From positions 203,922 to 267,921 of the forward strand of contig NZ_MJAH01000003.1 of NCBI RefSeq assembly GCF_001746295.1: 64,000 nt of DNA. The letters run 5' to 3'. Source of the stretch: Streptomyces sp. LUP47B (GTDB lineage: Bacteria; Actinomycetota; Actinomycetes; Streptomycetales; Streptomycetaceae). Made by a program: the position numbers and the translations under genes. The notes beneath the pieces are model-generated. The model ran no database searches and was not told the DNA's origin. It saw only the letters and a list, made by a program, of their open reading frames with translations. Every line of letters begins with the position of its first letter. Position 1 is the stretch's first letter. Of the stretch, positions 40,220 to 49,738 are shown piece by piece.

Positions 40220-41758
40220 TCAGCCGGCGATGGTGCGTTCCGAGCCCCAGTAGGGGCGGCGCATCGCGCGCTTGTCGAGCTTGCCCATGGCGTTGCGCAG
40301 CAGCTCGGGAACGACCTCGTACGACTTCGGGCACTTGTAGGCGGCGAGGCGCTCGCGGCAGAAGGCCTCCAGCTCGCCGGCGGGCGGCTCGTCCCCGGCG
40401 ACCACGACCAGCGCCCGCAGCGACTCGCCGAAGTCCGGGTCGGGCACGCCGATCACGGCGACCTCGACGACCGCGGGGTGCCGGCGCAGGACCGCCTCGC
40501 TCTCGGCCGGGTACAGGTTCACGCCGCCGGAGACCACGACGTCCGCAGCCCGGTCGGTGATGAAGATGTAGCCGTCGGCGTCGATGTAGCCGATGTCGCC
40601 GAGCGTGAAGACGCCGGGGGAGAGATAGGCGGCCTTGGTCTTGTCGGGGTCCGCGTGGTAGCGGACACCTTGGTCGTCGGGCGCCCGGAAGGCCAGCAAC
40701 CCGCGTTCCCCGGAGGGTAGTTGCCCGCCCTCGTCGTCCGTGACGAGCACCTCGAACGGGGGGTGTACCCGCCCGACCGAGCCCGGGTGCGCCAGCCACT
40801 CGGTGCTGCTGATGCGGGCCACGGTTCCCGCTTCGCTGGCGCCGTACGACTCGGTGAGCACCGGACCGAACCAGTCGATCATGGCGCGCTTGACGTCCGG
40901 CGGGCACGCGGAGCCGGTGTGGGAGACCTGCCGCAGGCTGGAGACGTCGTACCGGGCGCGGACGTCCTCCGGGAGGGCGAGCAGTCGTTGGAAGTGGGTG
41001 GGCACCATCACCGTCGAGGAGACCCGCCACTTCTGCACCCGGCTGAGGAACGACTCCGCGTCGTATCTGCCGAGGACGACCACCGGCTGACCGGCCGCCA
41101 GGTGCCGCAGCGAGGTCAGTGGCGCGTTGTGCTGCAGCGGACCGCACACCAGGTGGGGTCCCGGCGGGAATCCCGGTCGGGCGGACATCGCGGCGAGGTA
41201 GGCGGAGCTGTCGGCGACCGGGCCGCTCACCCAGCGCACCTCGGTGCCGCGTGCTCGTCCGGTGGTTCCCGAGGTGTACACGAGCGGAGGCCGGGCGGGC
41301 CGGTCCGTCGGGAGGGTGTGTCCGGCGGGCGCGGCGGCCAGCCACTTGTCCCAGTCGAAGGCGTGCCCGGCCAACGGGGTTCCGTGCGTCACGATCGGCA
41401 GACCCAGTTCCCGGGCCGCGTCGAGGGCGGCGCCCGCGCCGGCCGGTCCCGCGACGATGCCGGTCACACCCGCGTCGGTGATCTGGTCGACGAGCTCGCC
41501 CGAGGTGAGGTTCCGGGAGGTGGCCACGGTCCCCACTCCGGCTCGCAGGCCCGCCAGATGGGCCACCAGCGTCGGAATCGCGTTGTCGCCGAGGACGGCG
41601 ATCCGGTCGCCGGGGCCGGGCGCGAACTCCAGCAGCCGGGCCGCCGCCCGGGCCACCTGGTCGGCGAGGCCGGACCAGGACAGCACTCCGAAGTCGTCCG
41701 CCAGGGCGGGTTCCTCGGGTGTCTCCTGGGCGCGACGGTCGAGTGGCAGCAGCGACAT
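40220..41758 (-). CDS. acyl-CoA synthetase (AMP-forming ligase)
   Basis: A 512-residue ANL-family enzyme that activates a carboxylic acid to its CoA thioester. It has the P-loop VYTSGTTGRARG, the YGASEAGTV adenine-binding segment, the hinge region DIGYIDADGYIFITDRAADVV and the C-terminal catalytic lysine in AMGKLDKRAM. ATG at 41758 begins right after a GGAGGAGCC. It is first in the operon with phosphatase, thiolase, reductase and dehydrogenase genes, and divergent from the acyl-CoA dehydrogenase operon. The acid substrate is not predictable. Confidence 0.93.
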   Translation of the reverse strand: MSLLPLDRRAQETPEEPALADDFGVLSWSGLADQVARAAARLLEFAPGPGDRIAVLGDNAIPTLVAHLAGLRAGVGTVATSRNLTSGELVDQITDAGVTGIVAGPAGAGAALDAARELGLPIVTHGTPLAGHAFDWDKWLAAAPAGHTLPTDRPARPPLVYTSGTTGRARGTEVRWVSGPVADSSAYLAAMSARPGFPPGPHLVCGPLQHNAPLTSLRHLAAGQPVVVLGRYDAESFLSRVQKWRVSSTVMVPTHFQRLLALPEDVRARYDVSSLRQVSHTGSACPPDVKRAMIDWFGPVLTESYGASEAGTVARISSTEWLAHPGSVGRVHPPFEVLVTDDEGGQLPSGERGLLAFRAPDDQGVRYHADPDKTKAAYLSPGVFTLGDIGYIDADGYIFITDRAADVVVSGGVNLYPAESEAVLRRHPAVVEVAVIGVPDPDFGESLRALVVVAGDEPPAGELEAFCRERLAAYKCPKSYEVVPELLRNAMGKLDKRAMRRPYWGSERTIAG

Positions 41759-41956
41759 GGCTCCTCCGGCGGCTCCGCGGTCCTCTCCCGATGTCGACGG
41801 GAGAGAGGGAATGCGGAGACTGTAGCGTTTATCAAGAAAGTACGGAACACTCTGACCTCAGACGAAGCCGTTCCCGCATGTTCCAGCGGTGCAAGAGATC
41901 CACGGCCCACTCACCGTTACTCAAACTGTCGTCTGGTAAGTACCCGAGGAGGAGCC
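41759..41956. promoter_or_regulatory. divergent promoter of ligase and acyl-CoA dehydrogenase operons
   Basis: 198 bp without a gene. On the minus strand a TTCCGT/TACAGT pair with a 17-bp spacer could drive the ligase operon. On the plus strand a GGAACA (41844-41849) faces TGTTCC (41879-41884), and GTTACT (41916-41921) resembles the half-site seen in the AcoABC-like promoter. Confidence 0.4.
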
Positions 41957-43195
41957 ATGTCCCAGCCCGATCCGGACGCATGGCGCCAGCAGGTCCGGCA
42001 GTGGCTGGCCACGGTGCTCGAACCGGCGCCGGCGCCGGAGTCCACCACCCAGGCCGCCGACCTCGCCGTGTTCCACAACCTTCCGGAGGACGAGGAACGC
42101 CTCCTGCTGGATCGCTGCCGCGCCTATCAGCGGGCCCGCTTCGACGCCGGCTACCAGGCGCTGACACTCCCCGAGGACAAGGGCGGCGCGGGCCTGAGCG
42201 CCGCGCACGTGGCGGTCTTCGCCCAGGAGGAGTCCGCGTTCGAGGTGCCGCCGTCCACCGAGCTGATCAGTGTCACGGTGCGCCTGGTCGCGATGGCCGT
42301 CTCCCTGTTCGGAACGGACGAGCAACGACGCGACCACGCCCGCGCGTTCCTGCGCACCGACCTGCTGGCCTGCCAGCTCTTCAGCGAACCCGGCGCCGGC
42401 TCCGACCTCGCGGCCCTGCGCACCCGCGCCCGGCAGGACCGCGAGGAGTGGGTGATCGACGGCCAGAAGGTGTGGACGTCGGGCGCCCAGTTCGCCGACT
42501 ACGGTCTGCTGCTCGCCCGGACCGACCCGGACGTCGTCAAACAGGCAGGCATCACCGCCTTCCTGGTCCCGATGGACGCACCCGGAGTGGAGGCGCGCCC
42601 CATCCGGCAGATGAGCGGCGGCGCCTCCTTCAACGAGGTCTTCCTCAGCGGCGTACGCGTCCCGGACCGGCTCCGGATCGGGCGACCGGGCCAGGGCTGG
42701 GAGGTCGCCAACGCCACCCTCGCCTTCGAGCGGACCGCATCCGGCAGCGGCAACCGCCGCAAGGGCGGCACCTTCCCCGACGTCCTCGCGCTCGCCCGCT
42801 CCCTCGGCCGGACCGGGGACCCACTCGTCCGCCAGCGCCTGGCCGACCTTTACGTCCGCGCCGCCCTGCGTACGGCCACCGTCGACCGCGTCGCCAGGAC
42901 GAGCGCCGCCGGCGGCCGGCCGGGTCCGGAGGCCTCGTTGACCAAGCTCATGGCCTCCGAACTGCTCACCCGCACCGGCCAGGTCGCCGCCGAGCTGATG
43001 GGAGCGCGGATCAGCGCCGACACCGGGGAACCGGGCACCTTCGCCTGGACCCAGCATCTGCTCGGCGCCCCCGGCTACCGGCTGGCCGGAGGCACCGACC
43101 AGATCCAGCGCAACCTGATCGGCGAACGGGTCCTCAAGCTGCCGCCGGAACCCCGGGTGGACCGGGCGCCCTTCTCGGAGCTTCCCGGCGACTAA
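41957..43195 (+). CDS. acyl-CoA dehydrogenase
   Basis: A 412-residue FAD-dependent dehydrogenase introducing a double bond next to the CoA ester. It shows SEPGAGSDLAALRTRA, VWTSGAQFADYGLLLART and GGTDQIQRNLIGERVL, the flavin and substrate-binding landmarks. The catalytic base position cannot be fixed by eye. ATG at 41957 has GAGGAGG upstream. It leads a three-gene operon with an SDR and a ThuA-like protein, and faces the ligase operon. Confidence 0.94.
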   Translation: MSQPDPDAWRQQVRQWLATVLEPAPAPESTTQAADLAVFHNLPEDEERLLLDRCRAYQRARFDAGYQALTLPEDKGGAGLSAAHVAVFAQEESAFEVPPSTELISVTVRLVAMAVSLFGTDEQRRDHARAFLRTDLLACQLFSEPGAGSDLAALRTRARQDREEWVIDGQKVWTSGAQFADYGLLLARTDPDVVKQAGITAFLVPMDAPGVEARPIRQMSGGASFNEVFLSGVRVPDRLRIGRPGQGWEVANATLAFERTASGSGNRRKGGTFPDVLALARSLGRTGDPLVRQRLADLYVRAALRTATVDRVARTSAAGGRPGPEASLTKLMASELLTRTGQVAAELMGARISADTGEPGTFAWTQHLLGAPGYRLAGGTDQIQRNLIGERVLKLPPEPRVDRAPFSELPGD

Positions 43196-43234
43196 AAGGC
43201 TTCCAAGCGGCTTTCTCACAAAGGAGTGACATCG

Positions 43235-43999
43235 ATGGAACTGGGACTGACAGGCGCGAAGGCGCTGGTGACCGGTGCGAGCCGGGGTATCGGCCGGGCG
43301 ATCGCCGAGACCCTGGCCGCCGAGGGCTGTGCACTGGCCCTGTGCGCCCGGGGCGAGGAAGGGCTGGCCAAGGCGGCCGCCGAACTGCGGGGCGAAGGGG
43401 CCACCGTCTTCGCGGAACCGGTCGACGTCACCGACCCGGCCGCCCTCGCGGGCTTCGTGGAGCGGGCGGCCGGTGAACTCGGCGGACTGGACCTGCTGGT
43501 GTCCAACGTCTCGGCGGGCAACGTCAAAGGGCCCGAGTCGTGGGAGGCCAGCCTGCGCGGCGACCTGATCCCGTTCGCCGGCCTCGTCGAGGCGGCTCTT
43601 CCCCATCTGGAGGCATCCGACCGGGCCGCCGTCGTGGCCATCGGCACCACCAACGCCTCCGACACCGCCCGCCCGGCGGGCGCCAACTCCTACTCCGCGC
43701 TGAAGGCCGCCGTCGTCCAGCACGCCTCGGCCCTCGCCCATGCCCTCGCACCGAAGGGCATCCGCGTCAACACCGTCTCGCCCGGCCCGATCGACTTCCC
43801 CGGCGGCGCGTGGGAGACCATCCGCACCAGCCGCCCGGAGGTCTACGAGGAGGTGCTCGCCAAGCTGCCGATCGGCCGCTACGGCACCGCCGAGGACGTG
43901 GCCGCCGCGGTGGCGTTCCTGCTCGGCCGGACGGGCTCCTTCTGCGTCGGAGTCAACCTCGTGGTGGACGGCGGGCTGCTGACCCGCGTCCAGTACTGA
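43235..43999 (+). CDS. SDR-family oxidoreductase
   Basis: A 254-residue classical short-chain dehydrogenase with TGASRGIGRAIAE for NAD(P) binding, the catalytic YSALK pair, and the structural SPGPI loop after it. The usual NNAG is VSNVSAG here. It probably oxidises a hydroxyl on a pathway intermediate. ATG at 43235 is chosen because AAGGAG lies eight bases upstream; a GTG at 43226 overlaps that site. It is 39 bp after the acyl-CoA dehydrogenase gene. Confidence 0.9.
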   Translation: MELGLTGAKALVTGASRGIGRAIAETLAAEGCALALCARGEEGLAKAAAELRGEGATVFAEPVDVTDPAALAGFVERAAGELGGLDLLVSNVSAGNVKGPESWEASLRGDLIPFAGLVEAALPHLEASDRAAVVAIGTTNASDTARPAGANSYSALKAAVVQHASALAHALAPKGIRVNTVSPGPIDFPGGAWETIRTSRPEVYEEVLAKLPIGRYGTAEDVAAAVAFLLGRTGSFCVGVNLVVDGGLLTRVQY

Positions 44000-44002
44000 G
44001 CC

Positions 44003-44800
44003 GTGGCGGGCCCGGCAGGCCGCCTGGACGCCGTACTGGTCTGCGGCGGCAGATGGCACGACTTCGACCACGCGCGGCTCAGGCTGCTGGAAATGCTGGG
44101 CGCCCACCCCCGGGTCCGCACCAGGGTCTATCAGGACTACGACTGCCTCCCCGCGCTGGAGCAGGCTGATCTGCTGATCAGCTACACCTGCGATGTGCGG
44201 CCCCGCCCGGCGCAGCGGGACGCGCTGGCACGCTTCACCGCGCGGGGCGGGCGCTGGCTCGCCCTGCACGGCACCAACGCGGTGATCGAGGCACCCGCCC
44301 CCGGCGGCCCCCGGACGTTCTCCACCCCCCGGCTGCTCGGGCAGCTGGCCGAGGTGCTCGGCAGCCAGTTCCTGGCGCACCCGCCCATCGAGCCGTACGA
44401 GGTGCGCGTGACCCGGCCCGACCATCCGCTGGTCGCCGGGATCGAACCGTTCACCGTCACCGACGAGCTGTACGTGTGCGAGCTGCACGGTGAGCTGGAA
44501 GTGCTGCTGCACGCCGAGTACACCGGGCCCTGCCGCGGCTTCGAGGAGGGCGACACGGCAGCGCTGGACGCCGCGGCCCGCCCCGTCCTCTATCTGAAAC
44601 GGCACGGTCTCGGCGAGGTCTGCTACTTCACCCTCGGCCACTGCCGGGGCCGGTACGACATGCAGGACCTCGGCGTGGCCGACACCGGGCGCGTGGACCG
44701 GGGCCCCTGGGAGACACCGGAGTTCCTGACGGTGCTCGGGCGGTGTCTGGAGCGGGTGGTGGGCGCCGAGCGTCCGGTCACCGCACCGGCGTCGGCCTGA
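44003..44800 (+). CDS. ThuA-domain protein
   Basis: A 265-residue cytosolic protein with a class I glutamine-amidotransferase-like fold of the ThuA family: VLVCGGRWHDFDHARL at the start, the ARGGRWLALHGTNAV elbow and the C-terminal GEVCYFTLGHCRGRYD. ThuA-like proteins act in handling of (3-keto-)glycosides in other bacteria, so a sugar-containing substrate is possible. GTG start three bases after the SDR stop. A strong hairpin follows. Confidence 0.85.
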   Translation: MAGPAGRLDAVLVCGGRWHDFDHARLRLLEMLGAHPRVRTRVYQDYDCLPALEQADLLISYTCDVRPRPAQRDALARFTARGGRWLALHGTNAVIEAPAPGGPRTFSTPRLLGQLAEVLGSQFLAHPPIEPYEVRVTRPDHPLVAGIEPFTVTDELYVCELHGELEVLLHAEYTGPCRGFEEGDTAALDAAARPVLYLKRHGLGEVCYFTLGHCRGRYDMQDLGVADTGRVDRGPWETPEFLTVLGRCLERVVGAERPVTAPASA

Positions 44801-44844
44801 CGTGTCTGGGCCCGAGTCCCTGCGGGGGCCCGGGCCCAGACACG
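44801..44844. terminator. bidirectional terminator
   Basis: Arms CGTGTCTGGGCCCG (44801-44814) and CGGGCCCAGACACG (44831-44844) make a perfect 14-bp stem. It separates the ThuA gene from the converging alcohol dehydrogenase gene. Confidence 0.75.
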
Positions 44845-44854
44845 CACGCGTGGC

Positions 44855-45898
44855 TCAGCCGTGCGGCAGCACGACCGCGCGCCCGCCCACCTCCCCGGCG
44901 TGCAGGCGCTCGTACGCCCGGGGCGCGTCCTCGATCGAGTAGGTCTCGATGTGGGAGGAGACGAGCCCCTGCCTCGCCAGTTCGAGGACCTCGATCAGCT
45001 CGCGGCGGCTGCCCCAATAGGGAGCGCAGACGGACACCTCGAACGGCAGACCGCCGCCGAAGCCGACCGCGAGAGTGCCACCCCCGATGCCGACGACGGT
45101 GACATCGCCCGCCACCGCCACCGAAGCGGCGGCCAAGGCCAGGGTCGCCTCGGCCCCCACGAAGTCCAGCACCACCTCGGCCCCGATGCCGTCGGTCAGC
45201 TCCCGCACCCGGGCCGCCGCCTCGCCGTCGGAGAGCAGCGTCTCGTGGGCGCCGACCGCGCGGGCCAGTTCCAGCTTCTCCTTGCCGACATCGAGGGCGA
45301 CCACCCGGGCAGGGGTCAACGCCCGCAGCAGTTGTACGGCGATGTGGCCCAGACCGCCGACGCCGACCACCACCGCGGTGCTGCCGGGCACGAGCTTGGG
45401 CAGGGACGCGCGGATCGCGTGGTACGGCGTCAGGCCGGCGTCCGTCAGGGGCGCGGCCTGCGCCGGGTCCAGCCCCTTCAGTGGCACCAGATGGCGCGGC
45501 GAGTCCACCACCATGTACTCCGCGAGCGCACCCGGCCGACCGAGCCCGGGCGGCATGATGCCGAGCCCGGCAGCGTGCGGGCAGGAGTTCTCTCTGCCCT
45601 CCGCGCACGCCCGGCACAGACCACACCCCCACGGGCCGTACACCGCCACCTCGTCGCCCTCGGCCACTCCCCTGACCCCGCTGCCCAGCCCCGCGACGGT
45701 GCCGACGCCCTCGTGGCCCAGCGTCATCGGCAGGGGATAGGGGAACTGCTCCTGCGGCCAGCTCATGACCGCCAGGTCCGAGTGGCACAGCCCCGCGGCC
45801 GTCACCTTCAGCAGCACCTGACCCGGGCCCGGCTCGGGCACGGGAACCTCGACGACCTCGGGCGCGCTGCCCACCGTCCGGTACTGAACCGCCTTCAT
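44855..45898 (-). CDS. zinc-dependent alcohol dehydrogenase
   Basis: A 347-residue medium-chain dehydrogenase. The catalytic zinc ligands are in GLCHSDLAV, GHEGVG and a later residue; the structural zinc Cys set is CGLCRACAEGRENSC; the NAD motif is GVGGLGHIAVQLL. It would oxidise a primary or secondary alcohol to a carbonyl. ATG overlaps the permease stop by four bases (45895-45898), so it is translationally coupled to the importer and probably acts on the imported compound. Confidence 0.94.
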   Translation of the reverse strand: MKAVQYRTVGSAPEVVEVPVPEPGPGQVLLKVTAAGLCHSDLAVMSWPQEQFPYPLPMTLGHEGVGTVAGLGSGVRGVAEGDEVAVYGPWGCGLCRACAEGRENSCPHAAGLGIMPPGLGRPGALAEYMVVDSPRHLVPLKGLDPAQAAPLTDAGLTPYHAIRASLPKLVPGSTAVVVGVGGLGHIAVQLLRALTPARVVALDVGKEKLELARAVGAHETLLSDGEAAARVRELTDGIGAEVVLDFVGAEATLALAAASVAVAGDVTVVGIGGGTLAVGFGGGLPFEVSVCAPYWGSRRELIEVLELARQGLVSSHIETYSIEDAPRAYERLHAGEVGGRAVVLPHG

Positions 45899-47019
45899 CC
45901 TGAGAACTCCTCGTCCGGGGCGGACACGTCGTCGGTCTCGGCGACCGTGGGCGCCTTGTGGCGGCGCAGGACCGCCGGCAGGGTGATCCGCCCACCCGTG
46001 AGAACGAGCGCGACGATGAGGACGGAACCGGTGAACAGGCTCGCGGCCCACTGCGCGCTGGTGGCGAGTCCGAGCCCGGTGATGCCGGTGCCGAGCAGCA
46101 GCACAGCGATCACCGTCCCCCAGGCGTTGAACCGGCCCGCACGCAACTGGGTCGCCCCGACGAAGGCCGCCGCGTAGGCCGACAGCAGATACGGGGTGCC
46201 CGCGCTCGGCGATCCGGACCCCACAGAGGACGCGAAGACGACTCCCGCGAAGCCCGCGAGCAGCGCGGACGTCACCAGGGTCAGAAAGCGCAGCCGGTTG
46301 GTGCGCACTCCCTGCAGGCGTGCCGCGTCGGCGTTGAAGCCGGTCGCGTACAACCGGCGCCCGGTCGCGGTGTGCTCCAGCAGGAACCAGATGGCCGTCG
46401 CGGCGAGCAGCAGATACAGCACCGGCAGGGTGATGCCACCGACGTCCAGCTGGGCGATGTTGGCGAACGGCTTGGCCAGCAGCTTCACCCCGGTGATGGA
46501 GCTGTCGTTGGTGACCATGGTGATCAGGGACTGGATCAGCGCTCCGGTGGCCAGGGTGGCGATGAACGAGTCGACCCGCAGCACCACCACCACGACCCCG
46601 TTGACCAACCCGATCAGCAGGGCGGCGGTCATCGCCAGGGCGATCGCGGTGCCGGGGCCGAGCCCTTTGGTGACCATGAAGTAGGCGGTCAGCACACTGG
46701 TGAGGGACATGGTGTAGGCGACCGACAGATCGAAGACGCGTGCGGTCAGCGGGAGTACGACGCTGAGCGCCACCAGTCCGGCCACCGCGTTGCCGTTCAG
46801 GACCTGCTTGACCGTGGTGACGGTCGGGAACGTGTCCGGCGCCCACACGGAGAAGAGGACGATGATCAGCAGCCACACGTAGACGGCGCCGATGGTGCGG
46901 AACGACAGGGCTGCCACCGCCCGTCGGCTCAGCGTGCCCAGGGTCCGTGCGCCGGACACCGTGGGCACCTCCGTTCCGCTCGGCCGGAGCTCGGCGGTCC
47001 GGGTCGGGGTGGATGTCAT
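45895..47019 (-). CDS. sugar-type ABC importer permease (RbsC class)
   Basis: A 374-residue membrane protein with about 9-10 helices of the BPD_transp_2 family: YVWLLIIVLFSVWAPDTF, ALSVVLPLTARVFDLSVAYT, GLVNGVVVVVLRVDSFIATLATG. Members transport ribose, galactose, autoinducer-2 or other small polar compounds. The N-terminal 40 residues are polar. It is third in the operon after the binding protein and ATPase genes, one base from the latter. Confidence 0.92.
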   Translation of the reverse strand: MTSTPTRTAELRPSGTEVPTVSGARTLGTLSRRAVAALSFRTIGAVYVWLLIIVLFSVWAPDTFPTVTTVKQVLNGNAVAGLVALSVVLPLTARVFDLSVAYTMSLTSVLTAYFMVTKGLGPGTAIALAMTAALLIGLVNGVVVVVLRVDSFIATLATGALIQSLITMVTNDSSITGVKLLAKPFANIAQLDVGGITLPVLYLLLAATAIWFLLEHTATGRRLYATGFNADAARLQGVRTNRLRFLTLVTSALLAGFAGVVFASSVGSGSPSAGTPYLLSAYAAAFVGATQLRAGRFNAWGTVIAVLLLGTGITGLGLATSAQWAASLFTGSVLIVALVLTGGRITLPAVLRRHKAPTVAETDDVSAPDEEFSG

Positions 47020-47020
47020 G

Positions 47021-48574
47021 TCACTCGGTTCCTTCCATGGCGTGGACCAGCGCGGGCTCGGTGATGTCCCGGCCGCTGATCTCCCGTACGATCCGGCCGT
47101 CCCGTACCACCAGGACCCGGGTGCACAGGGCGAGCAGGTCCTCGGTGTCGGACGAGGACACGATCACGCCCATCCCGTGGTCGGCCTGACGCTCTATCAG
47201 GTCGTACAGCTGCAGACGGGTCGCGATGTCGACGCCCGCCGTGGGTTCGCACAGCACCAGTACCGGCGGCTGCTGGGCCAGGCAGCGGGCCACCACGACC
47301 TTCTGCTGGTTGCCGCCGCTCAGCGTGGTGATCCGGGCGCCGCGGCCGGCGGTGCGCACCCCGACCCGCCGGATCCATTCCTCGGCGAGTGAGGATTCGC
47401 GGCGCCGGTGCAGCCGCCCGGCCCCGGCGCGGAGCCGGTCGAGCAGCGGGAGGGTGAGGTTCTCGCCGACCGAGAAGTCACCGATCACGCCCTCGCCGGC
47501 CCGGTCCGCGGGAACGAGAGGAATACCGAGCCGCCCCGCGTCCTTCGCCTCGCCCCAGCGCGGGGAGCGCTCCGGTACCCGCACCTGGCCGCGCACGGGT
47601 CCGCCGTACGCCCCGCACACCGCGTACGGCACCACCTCGTGGCCCGAGCCGACCAGGCCGGTGATGCCCAGCCGCTCGCCCCGGGCCACGGTGAAGTCGA
47701 CGCCGTGCAGCGGACCGGCCGACAACCCGCGCACCTCCAGCACCGCCTCGGCGCCATCGGCAACGGGCCGCGGCCGGTGCTCGGTCTCCGTCTCCTCGCC
47801 CGCCATCAGCTCCGCCAGCGACCGGGGAGTGAGCTCGTCGACCCGGCGGGTGGCGATCCGGCGACCGCCGCGGATCACGGTGACCCGGTCGGCGAGCGCG
47901 AAGATCTCGTCCATCCGGTGCGAGACGTACAGGACGCTGGCACCGGAGTCGCGGATCTCCCGCACGATGTCGAAGAGCCGGGCCACCTCCCCGGGCGGCA
48001 GCACCGCGGTCGGCTCGTCGAGCACGAGGACGCCACGGCGGCCCTCCCAGCCCTGCAGGGCGGCGGCGATGGCCACCACCGCGCGCTGGACGGGGGTGGC
48101 GGTCGACAGGGGACGGCGTACGTCGATGCCGAGGCCGAAACGTTCGACCAGGGCGGTCGTACGGCGTTCCATCTCCGGCCAGCGGATGTTGCCCAGGGCC
48201 GTACGGGCGAAGCCGCGGCTGAGGGCGAGGTTGTCCGTGGCGCTCAACTCGCCCACCAGGCCCAGCTCCTGGTGGACGAAGCGGAGCCGGTCGTGCCGGG
48301 AGCCGGTGACCTGGCCCAGGTCGAACGGCTCGCCGTCGAGTTCGGCGGCCGCTCCCGGGGCTGCGTGGTGATACCCGGCGAGGATCTTGATGAGGGTCGA
48401 CTTGCCGGAGCCGTTGGGCCCGATCAGCGCATGGATCTCGCCGTGGGCGATGTCGAGGTCGACGTCCTGGAGTGCCTGGGTCGCGCCGAATCGCTTCGAC
48501 AGCCCGGACACCCGCAGCACGGGCCGGTCGGTCTCCTGCGTCCCGGCCGACCCGAGCGACGTTTCAGCGTGCAC
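47021..48574 (-). CDS. sugar-type ABC importer ATPase (RbsA class)
   Basis: A 517-residue protein with two fused nucleotide-binding domains. The first has GPNGSGKSTLIKILAGY and DEPTAVLPPGEV. The second starts about residue 265, has a degenerate Walker A (GLVGSGHEVV) and a clear LSGGNQQKVVVARCL with CEPTAGVD. This asymmetry is normal for RbsA/MglA proteins. The start is GTG at 48574, behind GGAAGGAG. Confidence 0.94.
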   Translation of the reverse strand: MHAETSLGSAGTQETDRPVLRVSGLSKRFGATQALQDVDLDIAHGEIHALIGPNGSGKSTLIKILAGYHHAAPGAAAELDGEPFDLGQVTGSRHDRLRFVHQELGLVGELSATDNLALSRGFARTALGNIRWPEMERRTTALVERFGLGIDVRRPLSTATPVQRAVVAIAAALQGWEGRRGVLVLDEPTAVLPPGEVARLFDIVREIRDSGASVLYVSHRMDEIFALADRVTVIRGGRRIATRRVDELTPRSLAELMAGEETETEHRPRPVADGAEAVLEVRGLSAGPLHGVDFTVARGERLGITGLVGSGHEVVPYAVCGAYGGPVRGQVRVPERSPRWGEAKDAGRLGIPLVPADRAGEGVIGDFSVGENLTLPLLDRLRAGAGRLHRRRESSLAEEWIRRVGVRTAGRGARITTLSGGNQQKVVVARCLAQQPPVLVLCEPTAGVDIATRLQLYDLIERQADHGMGVIVSSSDTEDLLALCTRVLVVRDGRIVREISGRDITEPALVHAMEGTE

Positions 48575-48592
48575 CGTTGCTCCTTCCGGCGC

Positions 48593-49738
48593 TCAGCTCA
48601 GACCCCAGAGCGCCTTGAACTGCGCCTGGTAGTCCTCGACGAGCGGGAAGTCGCCGTCTGCGGACGGGAGGTTGTCCTTGCCTGTGATCAGCATGTTGGG
48701 CAGCACCGCCTTCTGATCCACCGCCATGGACTGGCCGGTGAAGTGGCGGGCCAGCGCGTCGACCTGGAGCCAGGCGGCCTCGTGGGAGTTGAGAGCCATG
48801 GCGGCGTCGCTGAGACCGCCCTCGATGTACTGGTAGTTCTGCGCGTCGCCGACGTTCACCGCGATGTGCTTGCCGGTGATGCCGGCGGTCTTCAGTGCGG
48901 CCGGCACGCCCACGTTGAGCAGGCCCAGCGAGAAGACGATGTGGGTCACCTTCGGGTGCGAGCGGACGTAGGAGACCACGCGGTCCGGCATGTCCTTGCC
49001 GATCGCGGTGATCGGTACGTCGACGGTGTCCAGCCCGCAGCCCGCGCACCACTGCTGGTACTTGGCCGCGAACGTGTCCTTGACGGGCTTCAGGATGGTG
49101 TACGCGGGCAGGTCGAAGTAGACGGTGTCGGCGTTGGCGCCGCTGTCCGACACCACCCACGAGGCGAGCATCTCGCCCTGGACGGCGACGTCCTTCGGCC
49201 CGTTCTTCAGCAGGGAGATGCCGTCGCCGGCCACGTCGTCGGCGTTCGACTGGATGACCGGGATCCCCGCCTGCTTCAGTTGCGCCAGCTGCTTGGCGTA
49301 CACCGCGCGCGGGAACCCGGAGGCTACGACGGCGTCCGGCTTGTCGCGCAGTGCCTGCTCGTAGGCGGCCTGGACGGACTCCGGTGTGCCCTGCGTGGCG
49401 ATCTGCTTGACGTCCCAGCCGAGTTCCTTGGCCCCGGCGGTGAAGAAGTCGGCCAGATCCTTGCAGGACTGCACGCCGCAGAGGATGAAGTCGACCTTCT
49501 TGCCCGCGGGGATCTTCTTGCCCACCGGTGCGGTGACGGGGATCTTGTCCGGGCGCGCCGAGTACTTCGTCATGGCCGCACGGGCCGCGCTCAGCCCGGC
49601 GGGGTCGGCGCCCGCGGCCTTGGCGGAGTCGGCGGCCGGAGTGGTGTCGGTGCCGCACGCCGCCAGGGTGAGCAGGGCGGTGACGGGGACGATCGCGGTG
49701 AGCGCGCGACGGAGCGCGCGTCCGGGTCTGGGACTCAT
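48593..49738 (-). CDS. lipoprotein substrate-binding protein of ABC importer
   Basis: A 381-residue exported lipoprotein with lipobox LLTLAAC (Cys28) and a periplasmic-binding-protein type 1 fold: KKVDFILCGVQSCKDLADFFTAG, DAVVASGFPRAVYAKQLAQLKQ, GIPVIQSNADDV. A CAGCG pair in the middle may form a disulphide. The ligand is unknown. It is the first gene of the importer operon, 18 bp before the ATPase gene, with ADH last. Confidence 0.92.
   Translation of the reverse strand: MSPRPGRALRRALTAIVPVTALLTLAACGTDTTPAADSAKAAGADPAGLSAARAAMTKYSARPDKIPVTAPVGKKIPAGKKVDFILCGVQSCKDLADFFTAGAKELGWDVKQIATQGTPESVQAAYEQALRDKPDAVVASGFPRAVYAKQLAQLKQAGIPVIQSNADDVAGDGISLLKNGPKDVAVQGEMLASWVVSDSGANADTVYFDLPAYTILKPVKDTFAAKYQQWCAGCGLDTVDVPITAIGKDMPDRVVSYVRSHPKVTHIVFSLGLLNVGVPAALKTAGITGKHIAVNVGDAQNYQYIEGGLSDAAMALNSHEAAWLQVDALARHFTGQSMAVDQKAVLPNMLITGKDNLPSADGDFPLVEDYQAQFKALWGLS

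Noticed and set aside
41921-44641. 906-codon minus-strand frame over the acyl-CoA dehydrogenase, SDR and ThuA genes
   Set aside because: Antisense shadow of three confident genes. No motif or ribosome binding site.
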